Shown: positions 18,163-27,289, numbered from the stretch's first letter. The stretch: DNA of 64,000 nucleotides from Candidatus Kouleothrix ribensis (GCA_016722075.1 JADKGW010000001.1:4588001-4652000); one strand, 5' to 3'. Made by a program: numbers and translations. The notes: generated by a model from the letters alone, not told the origin.

Positions 18163-19455
18163 ATGCCGGTTGTGGCGGTAATTGGCGCCCAATGGGGCGA
18201 CGAGGGTAAGGGGCATATCGTCGACCTGCTTGCCGAGCGTGCGCGCCTGGTGATCCGCTATGGCGGCGGCAATAATGCCGGGCACACCGTGGTGAATGAG
18301 CGCGGGGCGTTCAAGCTGCACGTGGTTCCATCGGGAATCTTCGATCCGAGCACCGTCAATGTGATCGGCAATGGCGTGGTGATCGACCCGGCGGTGCTGC
18401 TGAAGGAGCTGGGCGATCTGAACGATCAGGGCATTTCGATTGCCAAGCTATTTATCAGCGAGCGCGCGCATGTTGTGATGCCCTACCACGTTCTCCAGGA
18501 TCAGCACGAGGAGACGCTGCGTGGCGACCACAAGATCGGCACGACCGGGCGCGGGATTGGGCCGGCCTACGCCGACAAGATGGCGCGCACTGGCATCCGC
18601 CTCGGCGATCTGCTGCACGAGGAGACGCTGCTGAGCCGGTTGCGCCAGGTGCTCGACATGAAGAATAAGCTGCTCACAGCTGTGTATGGCGTGCCGTCGC
18701 TGTCGCTGCACGAGGTGTACCTGCGCTACCTCGATTTCGGCCGCCAGCTGAGTGATCACGTGGTCGATACGCACCCGATCATTCAGCGTGCGCTCGACAA
18801 AGACGTACCGATCTTGCTCGAGGGCGCCCAGGGCGCGCTCCTCGATGTCGACAACGGCACCTACCCATACGTCACGTCGTCGCCGCCCGGCGCGGCAGGG
18901 GCCTGCCAGGGATCGGGCATCGGGCCGACGCGGCTGAACTCGGTGGTGGGCGTGTACAAGGCCTACGCCACCCGCGTCGGCGAGGGGCCGTTTCCCACCG
19001 AGGTGTATGGCGCCGAGGCCGAGGTGCTACGGCAGATCGGCACACCCTGGGCCGAGGTGGGCACCACCACCGGCCGGCTGCGGCGAGTCGGCTGGTTCGA
19101 TGCCGTGCTGGCACGCTACACCGCACAGGTCAACGGCATCGACACCATGGTGATCACCAAGCTCGATGTACTCGACACACTGGCCAAGATCAAGATCTGC
19201 GTGGGGTACCGCCTGAATGATGCCGAGCTCGACTACCCGCCGACCAACGTGAAGGTGCTGAGCCAGGTCGAGCCGATCTACGAGGAAGTGCCGGGCTGGC
19301 AGGCCACCACGAGCGGCGTGCGCCGCTTCGATCGGCTACCCAGCGCCGCGCAAGATTATATCGCGCGGCTGTGCGAGCTGTCTGGCGCGCGGATCGGCAT
19401 GGTGTCGGTTGGCCCTGGGCGGGACCAGATCATCGAGGTCAATCCGCTGTTCTAA
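18163..19455 (+). CDS. purA: Adenylosuccinate synthetase
   Basis: Catalyses the GTP-dependent condensation of IMP and aspartate, the first committed step to AMP. The P-loop GDEGKG is at residues 12-17 in VVAVIGAQWGDEGKGHIVD. Other family blocks are GGGNNAGHTVV, GTTGRGIGPAY, LLEGAQGALLDVDNGTYP and TTTGRLRRVGWFD. 430 residues is standard. The frame is open further upstream, but the ATG at 18163 opens the conserved domain and follows the -10 box. It is divergent from the BTAD regulator and convergent with the metal ATPase. Confidence 0.97.
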   Translation: MPVVAVIGAQWGDEGKGHIVDLLAERARLVIRYGGGNNAGHTVVNERGAFKLHVVPSGIFDPSTVNVIGNGVVIDPAVLLKELGDLNDQGISIAKLFISERAHVVMPYHVLQDQHEETLRGDHKIGTTGRGIGPAYADKMARTGIRLGDLLHEETLLSRLRQVLDMKNKLLTAVYGVPSLSLHEVYLRYLDFGRQLSDHVVDTHPIIQRALDKDVPILLEGAQGALLDVDNGTYPYVTSSPPGAAGACQGSGIGPTRLNSVVGVYKAYATRVGEGPFPTEVYGAEAEVLRQIGTPWAEVGTTTGRLRRVGWFDAVLARYTAQVNGIDTMVITKLDVLDTLAKIKICVGYRLNDAELDYPPTNVKVLSQVEPIYEEVPGWQATTSGVRRFDRLPSAAQDYIARLCELSGARIGMVSVGPGRDQIIEVNPLF

Positions 19456-19502
19456 GCGGTCATTTCACGTGCATATCGCCATGCGGGGCCGTTGCAGGCT
19501 GG

Positions 19503-19546
19503 CAGGGTGCAGGGTACGAGCGCGCAAACGCCCAACCTGCACCCTG
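19503..19546. terminator. Hairpin between convergent purA and metal ATPase
   Basis: CAGGGTGCAGG (19503-19513) and CCTGCACCCTG (19536-19546) form an 11-bp perfect stem with a 22-nt loop. No T-run, so the terminator role is inferred from position. Confidence 0.5.
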
Positions 19547-19581
19547 TAACCAGAATGGCCCCGCGCAACAGGCGTGGCCGG

Positions 19582-21630
19582 CTAGGCCATCCGCCGCACC
19601 AGCAACCGCAGGCCATTGGCCACAACGATCAGCGTGCTGCCCTCGTGGCCGACGACGCCAAGCGGTAGCGCGATCGTACCGCCGATCGCCAGCACCATCA
19701 GGGTCGCCATCACGGCAAAGGCAAACGCCAGGTTCTGGCGGATGATCGTGCGCGAGCGGCGGGCGAGTGCCAATGCCATGGGCAGGCGGCCAAGGTCATC
19801 GCCCATCAACAGCACATCGGCGCTCTCGAGCGCCACATCGGTGCCGGCCGCGCCCATGGCCACGCCGAGTGCAGCTGTGGCCAGGGCAGGCGCATCATTC
19901 ACACCATCGCCAACCATGGCCACCGGGCCATAGCGCTGCTGTAGATCCTTGATCGCCTCAACCTTCTGGTGCGGCAGCAGCTCGGCGCGGATCTCGTCGA
20001 CCCCCAGCGCATCGCCGAGCGCATGCGCCACGCTGCTGTTGTCGCCGGTGAGCAGCACCACGCGCTCGATACCGGTAGCCTTCAGCCGGGCCACCGCTGC
20101 CGCCGCCTCGGGCCGCACCGTGTCGGCAATCGCGATCAAGCCCCAGGGCACTTCGTCGCCCAGCACCACCACCGTCCGGCCCTGGGTCTCTTGCGCTTGA
20201 ACTTCGATCGCAACATCGGGCGTGAGCTGGCCGAACAGCGAAGGCCGGCCGATCCGCAGGCTGCGCCCGCACACCTCGGCGGTGGCGCCGGCGCCGGCCT
20301 GGGCCTCGAAGCCGTTGGCCTCGGGGAGCGGAATCTCGCGCTCTTCGGCGCTCTTCACAATTGCGCGGGCGAGCGGGTGCTCCGAGGCGCGCTCGACTGC
20401 CGCAGCCAGCGCCAGCAGCCGAAACTGCTCGGACGTCAGATCGCCCAGGTGATCGTCGTGCGGGCGCGGGTGGCAATCCAGGCAGGGCAAGTTATCGGGT
20501 ATACGGCCGGGGCCGCCGACCGGGATCAGCGCCACCACGCCAGGCCGCCCGGTGGTGAGCGTGCCGGTCTTGTCGAACGCCACCACCTTGACGCGCGCGG
20601 CGGCCTCGAGGTGCCGGCCGCCCTTGAACAGCACGCCACCGCGCGCAGCGCTGGCCAGGGCCGAGAGCAGCGCGGCCGGGATCGAGATCACCAGCGCGCA
20701 TGGCGAAGCCACGACCATCAGCGTCATCGCGCGGTAGAGCGTGGTGGGCACGTCCCAGCCGAAAAACACCAGCGGAATGACAATCGCCAGCAGTGTGATG
20801 CCGACCACAGCATAGGCATAGTACTGGCCGATCACGCGGTCGGTGAAATCCTGGCTCTGGGCCTTCTGCTCGCGCGCATCGCGCACGACCTGGACGATCC
20901 GCGCGAGCGTCGAGTCGCCTACTGCTGTGCTGACACGCACATCGAGCGCGCCCTGGCCATTCAGCGTGCCGGCAAAGGCCTTCAGGCCAACACGCTTCTC
21001 GACCGGCATGGATTCGCCGGTGATCGAGGCCTCGTTTACAGCCGACTCGCCTTTGATAACCAGGCCATCGGCGGGAATCTGCGCGCCGGGGCGCACCAGC
21101 ACCACCTCGCCGACCTGGAGTGTTTCGACTGGCACGCGCACGATCTGGCCATCGCGATAGACATCGGCCTCTTTCGGTGCCATGTCGAGCAGTGCGCGGA
21201 TCGAGGCGTGCGTACGGCCCATTGCATACGTCTCGAGCGTATTCGAGAGCGAGAACAGGAACATCAGCACTGCGCCCTCGCGCGGCTCGCCAATCGCCGC
21301 TGCGCCAAGCGCGGCGATAATCATCAGGAAATTGACATCGAACTGGCGCGCCTTGAGCGTCTGCCAGGCATCCTGAATGCTGTAGTAGCCGCCAGAGGCA
21401 TACGCGACCGTATAGAGCATCCAGGGCACAAACCACGGCAGCCCGAAGCGATCGATCGAACTCAGCCAGCCCAGGATCGTCGTGGCCAGGCACGTAATCG
21501 TCAGGCGCACCATCCAGGGCAGCTGCGCGATCTCGGATTCTTCGCCGTTAAGCTGCAGCAGCCCGGCCGCCGACGCCGAGCCAGCCGCCTGGCGTTCGGC
21601 AAATGCTAATGATTGATTATTGGTTGCCAT
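19582..21630 (-). CDS. P1B-4-type heavy-metal exporting ATPase
   Basis: Metal-translocating P-type ATPase of 682 residues. It has the SPC motif (S309-P310-C311, in MVVASPCALVIS) in place of CPC, the phosphorylation motif DKTGT at D353, GDGVNDAPAL, and a C-terminal HEGST before IVVANGLRLL. SPC plus HEG(G/S)(T) defines the P1B-4 group (CoaT, CtpD, CzcP, PfeT), which export Co, Zn or Fe. No N-terminal HMA metal-binding domain is present. A short Cys/His cluster (C383, C386, H387, H391, H394) interrupts the region after the P-domain, which I do not know from the family. ATG 21630 has AGGTAG upstream. A Fur-type gene lies upstream with a matching operator. Confidence 0.9.
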   Translation of the reverse strand: MATNNQSLAFAERQAAGSASAAGLLQLNGEESEIAQLPWMVRLTITCLATTILGWLSSIDRFGLPWFVPWMLYTVAYASGGYYSIQDAWQTLKARQFDVNFLMIIAALGAAAIGEPREGAVLMFLFSLSNTLETYAMGRTHASIRALLDMAPKEADVYRDGQIVRVPVETLQVGEVVLVRPGAQIPADGLVIKGESAVNEASITGESMPVEKRVGLKAFAGTLNGQGALDVRVSTAVGDSTLARIVQVVRDAREQKAQSQDFTDRVIGQYYAYAVVGITLLAIVIPLVFFGWDVPTTLYRAMTLMVVASPCALVISIPAALLSALASAARGGVLFKGGRHLEAAARVKVVAFDKTGTLTTGRPGVVALIPVGGPGRIPDNLPCLDCHPRPHDDHLGDLTSEQFRLLALAAAVERASEHPLARAIVKSAEEREIPLPEANGFEAQAGAGATAEVCGRSLRIGRPSLFGQLTPDVAIEVQAQETQGRTVVVLGDEVPWGLIAIADTVRPEAAAAVARLKATGIERVVLLTGDNSSVAHALGDALGVDEIRAELLPHQKVEAIKDLQQRYGPVAMVGDGVNDAPALATAALGVAMGAAGTDVALESADVLLMGDDLGRLPMALALARRSRTIIRQNLAFAFAVMATLMVLAIGGTIALPLGVVGHEGSTLIVVANGLRLLVRRMA

Positions 21631-21805
21631 GCATCTACCTTTCGTACTGTGGATAGTGCAGCGCGCTACGCTGAAAACGACAGCGAGCGTGGAGTGGATA
21701 GGCCGGCCCTACCCGCCCATGCCCCCGCAATATGCGTCTAGAGATTCAGCGCGCTGTAGTAGTATCGAACCCTGGTTGTTTGCGCCATCTGAGCGTCCGG
21801 GTTAG

Positions 21806-21830
21806 TATTTACTAAGAATGGTTCTAAATA
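21806..21830 (-). promoter_or_regulatory. Putative Fur/PerR-type operator for the metal ATPase
   Basis: Read on the minus strand, the core is TTAGAACCATTCTTA (21813-21827), enclosed by TATTTA/TAAATA arms. It matches 13 of 15 bases of the site in front of the adjacent Fur-family gene and resembles the B. subtilis PerR box TTATAATNATTATAA. It lies about 185 bp upstream of the ATPase ATG. Confidence 0.6.
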
Positions 21831-21913
21831 GACTAGCGATGGCATCGCCTGATTCAAGTGTAAGCTGAGGCACGAGCGGCGCAACGAAAGATTCCGCCCT
21901 TCTTGGTAAATGT

Positions 21914-22369
21914 TCAGCCACCCGCCGGGGGTGCGGCCTGGCAGGCCGGGCAATGGCCATACACAATCACGCCGTCGTGCGGCACCAGGCGATACCCGCT
22001 GCGGGTTGCCACCAGGCCCAGCAATGCCTCGAGGGTATCGGTATGAACATCGGCGATCCGGCCGCATGCGGTGCAAACCACGTTCACATGCGCGTCGATG
22101 CACAGATCGTAGTGGGTGTGTTTCTCGCCGACGATATCGAGCGCGCGGATCAGGCGCAGCTGCTCGAGCGCCGCCAGCGTGTTATAGACCGTAGCCTGGC
22201 TGATCGAAGGGTGCGTCAGCTGCACCTGCTGCCAGACAGCCGCCGCAGTGGGATGGCCGCTGTGGGCCAGTAGCGCGGCGCACACGGCCGCGCGCTGCGG
22301 CGTCACGCGCCGGCCGGCTGCCTCGAGCCGGCCAAGCAACATGTTTAGTTGTGACGTTGCGGTATTCAT
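21914..22369 (-). CDS. Fur/PerR-family metalloregulator
   Basis: A 151-residue repressor with the Fur winged helix (GRRVTPQRAAVCAALLAHSG, SISQATVYNTLAALEQL) and two CxxC zinc motifs (C99/C102 and C140/C143) that hold the structural zinc. The regulatory segment HYDLCIDAHVNVVC keeps a His/Asp pattern (H86, D88, H94), but Asn96 stands where PerR proteins usually have a second histidine, so metal preference cannot be assigned. Upstream on the minus strand is a strong promoter whose -10 overlaps a PerR-like box, implying autoregulation. A near-identical box precedes the P1B-4 ATPase, which is probably its target. Confidence 0.88.
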   Translation of the reverse strand: MNTATSQLNMLLGRLEAAGRRVTPQRAAVCAALLAHSGHPTAAAVWQQVQLTHPSISQATVYNTLAALEQLRLIRALDIVGEKHTHYDLCIDAHVNVVCTACGRIADVHTDTLEALLGLVATRSGYRLVPHDGVIVYGHCPACQAAPPAGG

Positions 22370-22511
22370 TGCGTTCAGGCCATGCCGCCGGCAGGTGTCG
22401 CCGCCGGCAAGCGTATTGGAATACGCTCAACAACCGCGCAACAGGGTGGGTTTCAGGCGCAGGCTACACTCCCAACCTGTGTGCTTCCCGGCGATTCCCT
22501 CTTCAAACCAC

Positions 22512-22548
22512 TTATAACCATTCTAATCCTCGCAGCAGGCTTTGTCAA
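22512..22548 (-). promoter_or_regulatory. Promoter of the Fur-family gene with overlapping PerR-like box
   Basis: On the minus strand: -35 TTGACA (22543-22548), 17-bp spacer, -10 TAGAAT (22520-22525). The 15-mer TTATAACCATTCTAA (22512-22526, + strand) covers the -10 and matches the PerR consensus at 12 of 14 defined positions. Binding here would block transcription of the gene that starts at 22369. Confidence 0.7.
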
Positions 22549-22617
22549 GCAATTGCCTGCCGCGGATCAGGGTGAGAGCCAGCGTTACAGCCGCCATGCC
22601 GCCGCGCGCCCAATCTA

Positions 22618-22646
22618 TTGACGCGCTCTAGCAGCCGTGCTACCAT
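22618..22646 (+). promoter_or_regulatory. Promoter of the glycosyl-phosphate transferase gene
   Basis: TTGACG (22618-22623), 17-bp spacer, TACCAT (22641-22646) preceded by TGC, so it is also an extended -10. The ATG is 85 bp downstream. Confidence 0.6.
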
Positions 22647-22730
22647 CCAATCGACAAGGCGCCACGTATGCGCTACCGGCACACGCCTCCTGCCCCCTAG
22701 CCAGAGCGACAACGGAGCCAGCACACACGC

Positions 22731-23753
22731 ATGACACAAATATTCCTGATCTTTCTGACCACCCTGACCTTCTCGATCCTCGGCACGCCGATCGCGCGGC
22801 GGATCGCCCTGGCGGTCGGCGTGGTTGACTCGCCGGCAGCCCGCAAGCTGCATGCTGCGCCGGTGCCGCTATTGGGCGGCGCGGCGATCTACACGGCGTT
22901 CGTGCTTGGCCTGATCGTGCTGGGCGACCGCGCCTACATCCGCGAGCTGATCGGCATCCTGCTGGGGGCTACGCTGGTATCGCTGTTCGGCCTGGCCGAC
23001 GACCACTGGGGCCTGCATGCCTACCTGAAGCTGGGCGGGCAGCTGCTGGCTGGAACGGTGCTGCTACTGGGCGGCACGCAGGTACTGCTATTCCCACACC
23101 ACCCCTGGCTGAACTGGGCGATCACCCTGCTGTGGGTGGTGGGCATGACCAACGCGCTCAACCTGCTCGACAATATGGACGGACTCTCGGGCGGGGTCAC
23201 AACAGTGGCGGCCGCGTTTTTTCTGCTACTGGCGGCGCTGGGCCAGCCACCCCAGCTGCTGGTGGGCGCGATGGCGGCCGCACTGATCGGCGCGTGCATC
23301 GGCTTCTTGCGCTACAACCTCAACCCGGCTACGATCTTCATGGGCGACACCGGCAGCCTGTTTCTGGGCTTCGTGCTGGCCGCGCTGGGCATCAAGCTGC
23401 GCTTCCCGAACAATGTGCCGTGGACGACCTGGCTGGTGCCGGTGTGTGTGCTGGCCCTGCCGATCTTCGACACCACCCTGGTGTTCGTGTCGCGGCTGCT
23501 GCGCGGCCAGAACCCGCTGACGACCCCCGGCAAAGATCATCTGTCGCACCGATTGGTGGCGCTGGGGCTGACCCGCCGCGAGGCGGTGCTGACCTGCTAC
23601 CTGCTCGGCGGGGCCTGCGGCATGGTTGCGATCTATATTGCGCAGTCGCGCTTTCCGAACGGCTATGCCGCCGCCGGGCTGCTGCTGCTGGCCGGCATCG
23701 TGGCGATCATCTGGCTCGAGCGGCACTGCCCGGCCGGTACGCCCCGTGGCTAA
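22731..23753 (+). CDS. WecA/TagO-type undecaprenyl-phosphate sugar-1-phosphate transferase
   Basis: MraY-superfamily membrane enzyme (340 residues, about 10 helices) that transfers a sugar-1-phosphate, usually GlcNAc-1-P, onto undecaprenyl phosphate to begin a surface glycan. Diagnostic motifs are the acidic pair in FGLADD (D90/D91), NALNLLDNMDGLSGG (D147, D150), IFMGDTGSLFLGF and the cytoplasmic HLSHRL loop that replaces HIHH of other subfamilies. The ATG at 22731 has a good promoter upstream. Sugar specificity cannot be told from sequence. menE follows 41 bp later and is functionally unrelated. Confidence 0.88.
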   Translation: MTQIFLIFLTTLTFSILGTPIARRIALAVGVVDSPAARKLHAAPVPLLGGAAIYTAFVLGLIVLGDRAYIRELIGILLGATLVSLFGLADDHWGLHAYLKLGGQLLAGTVLLLGGTQVLLFPHHPWLNWAITLLWVVGMTNALNLLDNMDGLSGGVTTVAAAFFLLLAALGQPPQLLVGAMAAALIGACIGFLRYNLNPATIFMGDTGSLFLGFVLAALGIKLRFPNNVPWTTWLVPVCVLALPIFDTTLVFVSRLLRGQNPLTTPGKDHLSHRLVALGLTRREAVLTCYLLGGACGMVAIYIAQSRFPNGYAAAGLLLLAGIVAIIWLERHCPAGTPRG

Positions 23754-23794
23754 CATTCCGGTAGAACATCCGCGAACTACACGAATACGCTTCA

Positions 23795-25282
23795 ATGGAC
23801 GCACCTAGCCTGCTCCTACCCAACTGGCTGGCGCAGCGCGCCAGTGCCGGGCCTGGGCGCCTGGCGCTGCTGTGTGACGGCGCTACATGGACGTTTGCCG
23901 AGCTCGACGCGTGGGCCGATGCATTGGCGCATACGCTGGCCGGCCTGGGCGCACAAGCCGGCGATCGGGTGGCGCTGCTGCTGCGCAATCGCCCCGAGTT
24001 TGTGGCGCTGCTGCACGCCGCGCCGCGCCTGGGCCTGCTGCTCGTGCCGCTCAATACACGCCTGGCCGCACCCGAGCTGGCCTGGCAGCTTGCCGATGCC
24101 GGCACCACCCTGCTGATCTACGATGCCGACCACGCCACACTGGCCGAGGCTACACTGGCACTGCTCGAGCAGCGCCCGGCGAGCGCGTGCATAGACGATC
24201 TGGGCGGGCTGCCGGCCAGCAACCTGCCGCTGCGCGACACGATTGCGCTCGACGACGCGTTCACGATCATCTATACCTCGGGCACCACCGGCCGGCCGAA
24301 AGGCACATTGCTGACCTACGGCAACTACTGGTGGAGCGCGGTCGGCTCGGCCTTCAACCTGGGCACCCATGCCGATGATCGCTGGCTAGTGGTACTGCCG
24401 CTGTTCCATGTCGGCGGGCTGTCGATCGTGCTGCGCGCGGCGATCTATGGCATCACAATCGTGCTGCAGCGCGGGTTCGAGCCTGGCGCGGCCAACCAGG
24501 CGATCGACCAATCCGGCGTGACAATCGCCTCGGTGGTGAGCACAATGCTGCAACGGCTGCTCGATACGCGCGGCGACCGGCCCTACCCGGCCGCGCTGCG
24601 CTGTATGCTACTGGGCGGCGGCCCGGCGCCTGCACCGCTACTAGCCGCCTGCGCCGCGCGTGGGGTGCCGGTGGTGCAGACGTATGGCCTGACTGAAGCG
24701 GCCTCGCAGGTGGCAACACTGGCGCCGGCCGACGCACTACGTAAGCTCGGCTCGGCCGGCACGCCGCTGCTGCCGACAATGCTGCGGATCGAGCGCGACC
24801 AGGCCCCGGCGCCGGCTGGCACAGTCGGCGAAATCGTGGTGCGCGGCCCGACGGTGATGCGCGGCTATATCAACCAGCCCGCCGCCACGGCCGCCGCGCT
24901 GCGCGATGGCTGGCTGCACACCGGCGACCTGGGCTACCTCGACGACGAAGGCTTTCTCTATGTCGTCAGCCGGCGCAGCGACCTGATCATCTCGGGTGGT
25001 GAGAATGTGTACCCGGCCGAGATCGAGGCGGTGCTGCTGGCGCACCCGGCGGTGGCCGAGGCCGCCGTGCTTGGCCTGCCCGATCAGCGCTGGGGCCAGG
25101 TGCCTGCGGCGGCGGTGGTGCTACAGGCCGGGGCAGCCGCCACCGCCGCTGAGCTGATCGAATGGTGCCACACCCAGCTGGCCGGCTATAAGGTGCCGCG
25201 TACGATCTGCTTCACCAGTGCGCTGCCGCGCAATGCCGCCGGCAAGGTGCTGCGCGAGGCGCTCCGATCGCTCTTCGGGTAA
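23795..25282 (+). CDS. menE: 2-succinylbenzoate--CoA ligase MenE
   Basis: ANL-superfamily adenylating enzyme that activates o-succinylbenzoate with ATP and CoA, after MenC and before MenB in menaquinone synthesis. The phosphate-binding motif YTSGTTGRPKG is at residues 160-170. Further blocks are QTYGLTEAASQV, GWLHTGDLGYLDDEGFLYV, DLIISGGENVYPAEIE and the C-terminal catalytic lysine region PRNAAGKVLR. 495 residues is normal. The remaining men genes lie 4-12 kb downstream on the other strand, which supports MenE over other acyl-CoA ligases. Confidence 0.88.
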   Translation: MDAPSLLLPNWLAQRASAGPGRLALLCDGATWTFAELDAWADALAHTLAGLGAQAGDRVALLLRNRPEFVALLHAAPRLGLLLVPLNTRLAAPELAWQLADAGTTLLIYDADHATLAEATLALLEQRPASACIDDLGGLPASNLPLRDTIALDDAFTIIYTSGTTGRPKGTLLTYGNYWWSAVGSAFNLGTHADDRWLVVLPLFHVGGLSIVLRAAIYGITIVLQRGFEPGAANQAIDQSGVTIASVVSTMLQRLLDTRGDRPYPAALRCMLLGGGPAPAPLLAACAARGVPVVQTYGLTEAASQVATLAPADALRKLGSAGTPLLPTMLRIERDQAPAPAGTVGEIVVRGPTVMRGYINQPAATAAALRDGWLHTGDLGYLDDEGFLYVVSRRSDLIISGGENVYPAEIEAVLLAHPAVAEAAVLGLPDQRWGQVPAAAVVLQAGAAATAAELIEWCHTQLAGYKVPRTICFTSALPRNAAGKVLREALRSLFG

Positions 25283-25479
25283 GGCTCCGCTATCGTTTAT
25301 GCGCTCCGCGAGCGCAAAACCGAGAGTGGAGAGAAGATTGCGAGAATGCAGGCGCTGGCGCGCCAAGGTCTATTACGGCAGGTAGTATTTCAAAAAAGTC
25401 ATCGCGCGCAGTAACTAAATTGCGCCGCTGGTGCGTTTTAATAAGAAAGCACATAATTTATTCGACATGAGAGGCGGCA

Positions 25480-25728
25480 ATGCGAGTATTATTCACCCTG
25501 GTTCCGCTAGGCGCCTGCGCCGGCCTAATTGCTTCATTTCGGCGGCGCCGTACGGCGACCCGGCCAGCGCGTATGGATGCCGCAACCTACGCAGCTATGG
25601 TGGCCGAGGCCGAGCGGATCGCCTCGCCCTACCGGCGCCACCTCACGGTTCAGCCGGGCCAGCACGATCTTGGCGGCGAGTTTCCAGAGGTCGAGGCGCT
25701 GCTACAGCGCGCGGGGATTGCCGTGTAG
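25480..25728 (+). CDS. Small hypothetical protein, 82 residues
   Basis: ATG 25480 follows a GAGAGG about 8 nt upstream and an AT-rich stretch that could hold a promoter. The product has a short N-terminal hydrophobic segment (LFTLVPLGACAGLIASF), an Arg-rich turn and a helical, charged C-terminus. Codon use looks like that of real genes here. The hairpin with T5 at 25845-25885 could end its transcript. No family recognised. Confidence 0.4.
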   Translation: MRVLFTLVPLGACAGLIASFRRRRTATRPARMDAATYAAMVAEAERIASPYRRHLTVQPGQHDLGGEFPEVEALLQRAGIAV

Positions 25729-25844
25729 GCGTGCGGCGACGTGGATCGGGCGTAAAGGAAAGCACTTGCATTAAACTTTGGGGAAGCACACATAGCCGCC
25801 GGTAGGCCGGCGGCAAAAATGGCCAGAAAAATAGCAATTTGATG

Positions 25845-25885
25845 TGCCGGTGCGCCGATTGAGCTTTGGCGGCACCGGCATTTTT
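25845..25885 (+). terminator. Rho-independent terminator
   Basis: TGCCGGTGC (25845-25853) pairs with GCACCGGCA (25872-25880), followed by TTTTTATA. A second hairpin, GCCGCCGG/CCGGCGGC, lies just upstream near 25795-25815. Confidence 0.7.
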
Positions 25886-25915
25886 ATATGCATCGCACGC
25901 CAATGCGCATGCGCG

Positions 25916-27214
25916 CTATGGCGTAAGCCGGGTGAGATCACGCGGGAACAGCGTGGTCTCGCGGATATTCGGCGCCTCGATCAATCGTGCAACCCAGCGC
26001 TCGAGGCCGATCGCGAAGCCGCCGTGCGGCGGCATGCCGTGCTTGAACGCCTCGAGGTAGCCCACGAACGACTCGGCGCGCATACCGCGCGCAGCCAGCA
26101 CCGCCAGGTAGTCGTCGTAGCGGTGCAGGCGCTGCCCACCCGACACCAGCTCGAGCCCGCGAAACAGCAGGTCGAAGCCGCGCGAATAGCCCGGCCGCGC
26201 GGGGTCGGGGTGGGTATAGAACGCGCGCTTGGCCGAGGGGTAGCCCCACACGAACAGAAAATCGCTGGCGTGCTCGCGCCAGGCCCACGCGCCCAGCCAG
26301 CGCTCGTGCGCCGGCGCCAGATCGTGCTCGCCGCGCACATCCTCGCCGGTAGCGCGGCTGATCATGTCGAGCGCATCGGCGAAGTGGATGGCAGGGATCA
26401 CACGCGGCACCAGCGGCAGCACCAGCGGCAGCTCGCGTAGGCTGCCGACAGCGGTGTGAATGGCGGCGACCATGCCCTCGAGCACGCGGTTGAGCAGCTC
26501 CATCACGTCGTAGTGGTCGCGGATGAAGCCCAGCTCGACATCAAGCGAGACGAACTCGTTGATATGGCGCGGCGTGTCGTGCGGCTCGGCGCGAAAGGCC
26601 GGGCCAACCTCGTACACGCGCTCGAACACGCCAACCATGATCTGCTTGTAGAGCTGCGGGCTCTGCGACAGGTAGGCCGGCTGGCCGAAGTAGTCGATCG
26701 CGAACACATTCGCGCCGCCCTCGGTGGCCGCCCCGACGATCTTGGGCGTCTGGATCTCGACGAAGCCGCGTGCATCGAGCACCGCGCGAAAGCCGGCCAT
26801 CGAGGCTGCGGCCATGCGAAACAGCGCGCGCTGGCGTGGGTGGCGCAGCGCCAGCGGCGCGTGGTCGAGCATGGTCGGCAGCTGGGCCTTGATCGTGGGG
26901 CGAAACAGGTCGAATGGCGGCGGCGCGGCGGCGGCCGCGAGCACCTCGACCAGCGGCTGGTGGATCTCGACGCCGCCAGGCGCCTGCGGCTCGGCCACAA
27001 CCATACCCTCGACCGACAACACCGTCTCGGCGTGCAGGCCGGCCAGCCGCTCGACCAGCGCGGGATCTTCGACCACGATCTGGGCCAGGCCCTGGCCGTC
27101 GCGCAAGATCAGGAAGCTGAGGTGGCTGAGCTGCCTCAGGCGATGCAGCCAGCCGGCGATGCGCACGCGCTCCCCGACATGCGCGCCGATCTGAGTCGTC
27201 GCGACTCGTTCCAT
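25916..27214 (-). CDS. aspS: Aspartyl-tRNA synthetase, archaeal/non-discriminating type
   Basis: Class IIb synthetase of 432 residues charging tRNA(Asp) and possibly tRNA(Asn). An OB-fold anticodon domain (GERVRIAGWLHRLRQLSH) precedes the catalytic core. Motif 2 lies around RAEPHDTPRHINEF, LDVELGFI follows, and motif 3 is HGGFAIGLERWVARL, ending ETTLFPRD. It lacks the GAD insertion of the roughly 590-residue bacterial enzyme, so it is the short archaeal-type form. Start: ATG 27214 follows AGAGGTG on the minus strand; the frame is open 21 codons upstream but that part overlaps the leader. A T-box leader lies directly upstream. Confidence 0.9.
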   Translation of the reverse strand: MERVATTQIGAHVGERVRIAGWLHRLRQLSHLSFLILRDGQGLAQIVVEDPALVERLAGLHAETVLSVEGMVVAEPQAPGGVEIHQPLVEVLAAAAAPPPFDLFRPTIKAQLPTMLDHAPLALRHPRQRALFRMAAASMAGFRAVLDARGFVEIQTPKIVGAATEGGANVFAIDYFGQPAYLSQSPQLYKQIMVGVFERVYEVGPAFRAEPHDTPRHINEFVSLDVELGFIRDHYDVMELLNRVLEGMVAAIHTAVGSLRELPLVLPLVPRVIPAIHFADALDMISRATGEDVRGEHDLAPAHERWLGAWAWREHASDFLFVWGYPSAKRAFYTHPDPARPGYSRGFDLLFRGLELVSGGQRLHRYDDYLAVLAARGMRAESFVGYLEAFKHGMPPHGGFAIGLERWVARLIEAPNIRETTLFPRDLTRLTP

Positions 27215-27289
27215 GGTGACACCTCTCTGCGAGTTTTGAGTGTTGAGCGTTGAGTTCTTTTCCAACTCAGAACTCAAAATTCTCGACTC

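Noticed and set aside
19969..21609. 546-codon frame opposite the metal ATPase
   Set aside because: Antisense shadow; the P-type ATPase motifs are on the minus strand.
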